DNA of 64,000 nt from assembly GCF_014397255.1 (NCBI RefSeq), contig NZ_CP060724.1, forward strand, positions 1,595,382 to 1,659,381. The letters are read 5' to 3'. Source of the stretch: Weissella diestrammenae (GTDB lineage Bacteria > Bacillota > Bacilli > Lactobacillales > Lactobacillaceae). Numbering within the stretch: the stretch's first letter is position 1; each line of letters opens with the position of its first letter. A program made the position numbers and the translations under genes. Positions 63,386 through 64,000 of this stretch are shown piece after piece. Below the pieces are notes generated by a model. That model did not search any database. It had not been told where the DNA came from and saw only the letters and a list, made by a program, of their open reading frames with translations.

Positions 63386-64000
63386 TTATAACCAAAATGG
63401 TTGTTTCTGGGTTGTGACACTTAAGTCAAACGTGTGTGTGCCTAATTCTTCACCATCTGCGTGCCCATATTCTAAACGACCGGTCTTCAAATCAAACTGT
63501 TCAGCAGTATAACGATGCACTTCGGGTAAACGATAATGTTTCCCGACTATCATCTGCTTTAGAATATATAATAATCGTAGCGTTGACCCAGTATTTTCAA
63601 TCACAATTAAATCGATTTTTGCGTCACGTGGATTCGCGTCAGCCATAATCTCAACCCCACCACCAATATATGGATGATTTGATAGCGTCATCAGATACGT
63701 GTGGGGCAAATATTCCGTTTGCTTTTGCCAAGTGACTTCTAAAGGAAATGTATCTTGAATCGATAATGCCTTAAAAATTGATATAAAGTAGGATAATTTA
63801 CCCCATCCAAGGCGATTTAACCTTTTTTTGAGGTACGAATGATTCGTTAAATTAACCGTTAACGCATCAAAACCAATACCAAGATTATTAACAAAATAAC
63901 GTTTTGTCTGATGTTGTCGGTCAATGTAAACCCCAGTATCCACGAATTCTGGTTCTAAGCTCGAATTTTGGGTGAGATTAATAATTTTCTTTAATCGATT
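63386..64000 (-). CDS. Diacylglycerol/lipid kinase-family protein (C-terminal part, cut by window edge)
   Basis: About 204 residues of the C-terminal half of a DagK/YegS/BmrU-type lipid kinase. FVNNLGIGFDALTVNLTNHS, KLSYFISIFKAL and LMTLSNHPYIGGGVEIMADANPRDAKIDLIVIEN are the conserved second-domain motifs, and EYGHADGEELG is the DGE-type ending. The N-terminal ATP-binding GGDGT part lies beyond base 64000. It is convergent with rnjA. Its lipid substrate is unknown, though DgkB-like recycling is most common. Confidence 0.92.
   Translation of the reverse strand, partial: NRLKKIINLTQNSSLEPEFVDTGVYIDRQHQTKRYFVNNLGIGFDALTVNLTNHSYLKKRLNRLGWGKLSYFISIFKALSIQDTFPLEVTWQKQTEYLPHTYLMTLSNHPYIGGGVEIMADANPRDAKIDLIVIENTGSTLRLLYILKQMIVGKHYRLPEVHRYTAEQFDLKTGRLEYGHADGEELGTHTFDLSVTTQKQPFWL

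Noticed and set aside
1-64000. CRISPR arrays, rRNA, tRNA and complete insertion sequences
   Set aside because: No regularly spaced repeats, no rRNA or tRNA sequence and no transposase gene with terminal repeats was recognised by eye.

Overview
The window looks like the chromosome of a low-GC lactic acid bacterium of the Lactobacillaceae, probably the Weissella/Leuconostoc branch. Supporting signs are a class 1A dihydroorotate dehydrogenase standing alone, the order rpoY-rnjA, the order ftsW-ylbG-rsmD-coaD-PDZ protease, Mga-, Rgg- and Spx-like regulators, and strong SD/sigma-A/cre signals. The genus is inferred; no rRNA or tRNA gene was seen.

Layout. 1-3.7 kb: the end of a cre-marked sugar operon (DUF5695-type protein, AraC regulator, GPH symporter cut by the window edge). 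3.9-8.4 kb: an Rrf2/NAD-binding pair with its own operator, a SAM-I riboswitch controlling an unknown 114-residue protein, and an ABC-2 exporter with TetR. 8.6-14.9 kb: an orphan RelB-like antitoxin, an Rgg regulator, a GlsB/YeaQ-type membrane protein, a flavodoxin-fold reductase, a DUF3114-like protein, a MacB/LolD-type ABC exporter and a Pr6Pr protein. 14.9-22.6 kb: one co-directional surface cluster, with an ica/pga-like poly-N-acetylglucosamine operon (acyltransferase, GT2 synthase, small membrane partner, deacetylase), then an Mga-type regulator, a lectin/MucBP protein and a sortase-anchored collagen-binding-type adhesin. 22.8-27.2 kb: small stress and membrane genes, an SMR exporter with a structured leader, an O-acetyltransferase and a metzincin-type metalloprotease. 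28.2-33.4 kb: GPH symporter-GH3-GH43 operon behind a perfect cre. 34-45.8 kb: mixed housekeeping and envelope genes (SprT-like, pyrD, D,D-carboxypeptidase, queG, flippase, thioredoxin, SDR, YidC, disulfide-reductase-like flavoprotein, Spx-like protein). 45.3-51.2 kb: a rearranged tandem duplication around an amino-acid ABC importer that lacks an ATPase gene and has a Cys-containing leader peptide plus attenuator. 51.2-64 kb: ordinary housekeeping (nucleoid-associated protein, SepM-like protease, coaD, rsmD, ylbG, ftsW, typA, IMPase, UPF0223, def, VanY-like peptidase, rpoY, rnjA, partial lipid kinase).

Two features of the whole window matter. First, six accessory genes (DUF5695, DUF3114, Mga, O-acetyltransferase, metalloprotease, GH3) are each broken by exactly one missing base in a homopolymer, while the housekeeping half has none. 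This is sequencing error, decay or slipped-strand phase variation, and reads are needed to tell which. Second, leader RNA control is frequent: a SAM-I riboswitch with visible antiterminator and terminator, a Cys-codon uORF/attenuator, an SMR leader with a terminator, and a compact structured RNA at 34.6-34.8 kb that may be a type I toxin-antitoxin locus.
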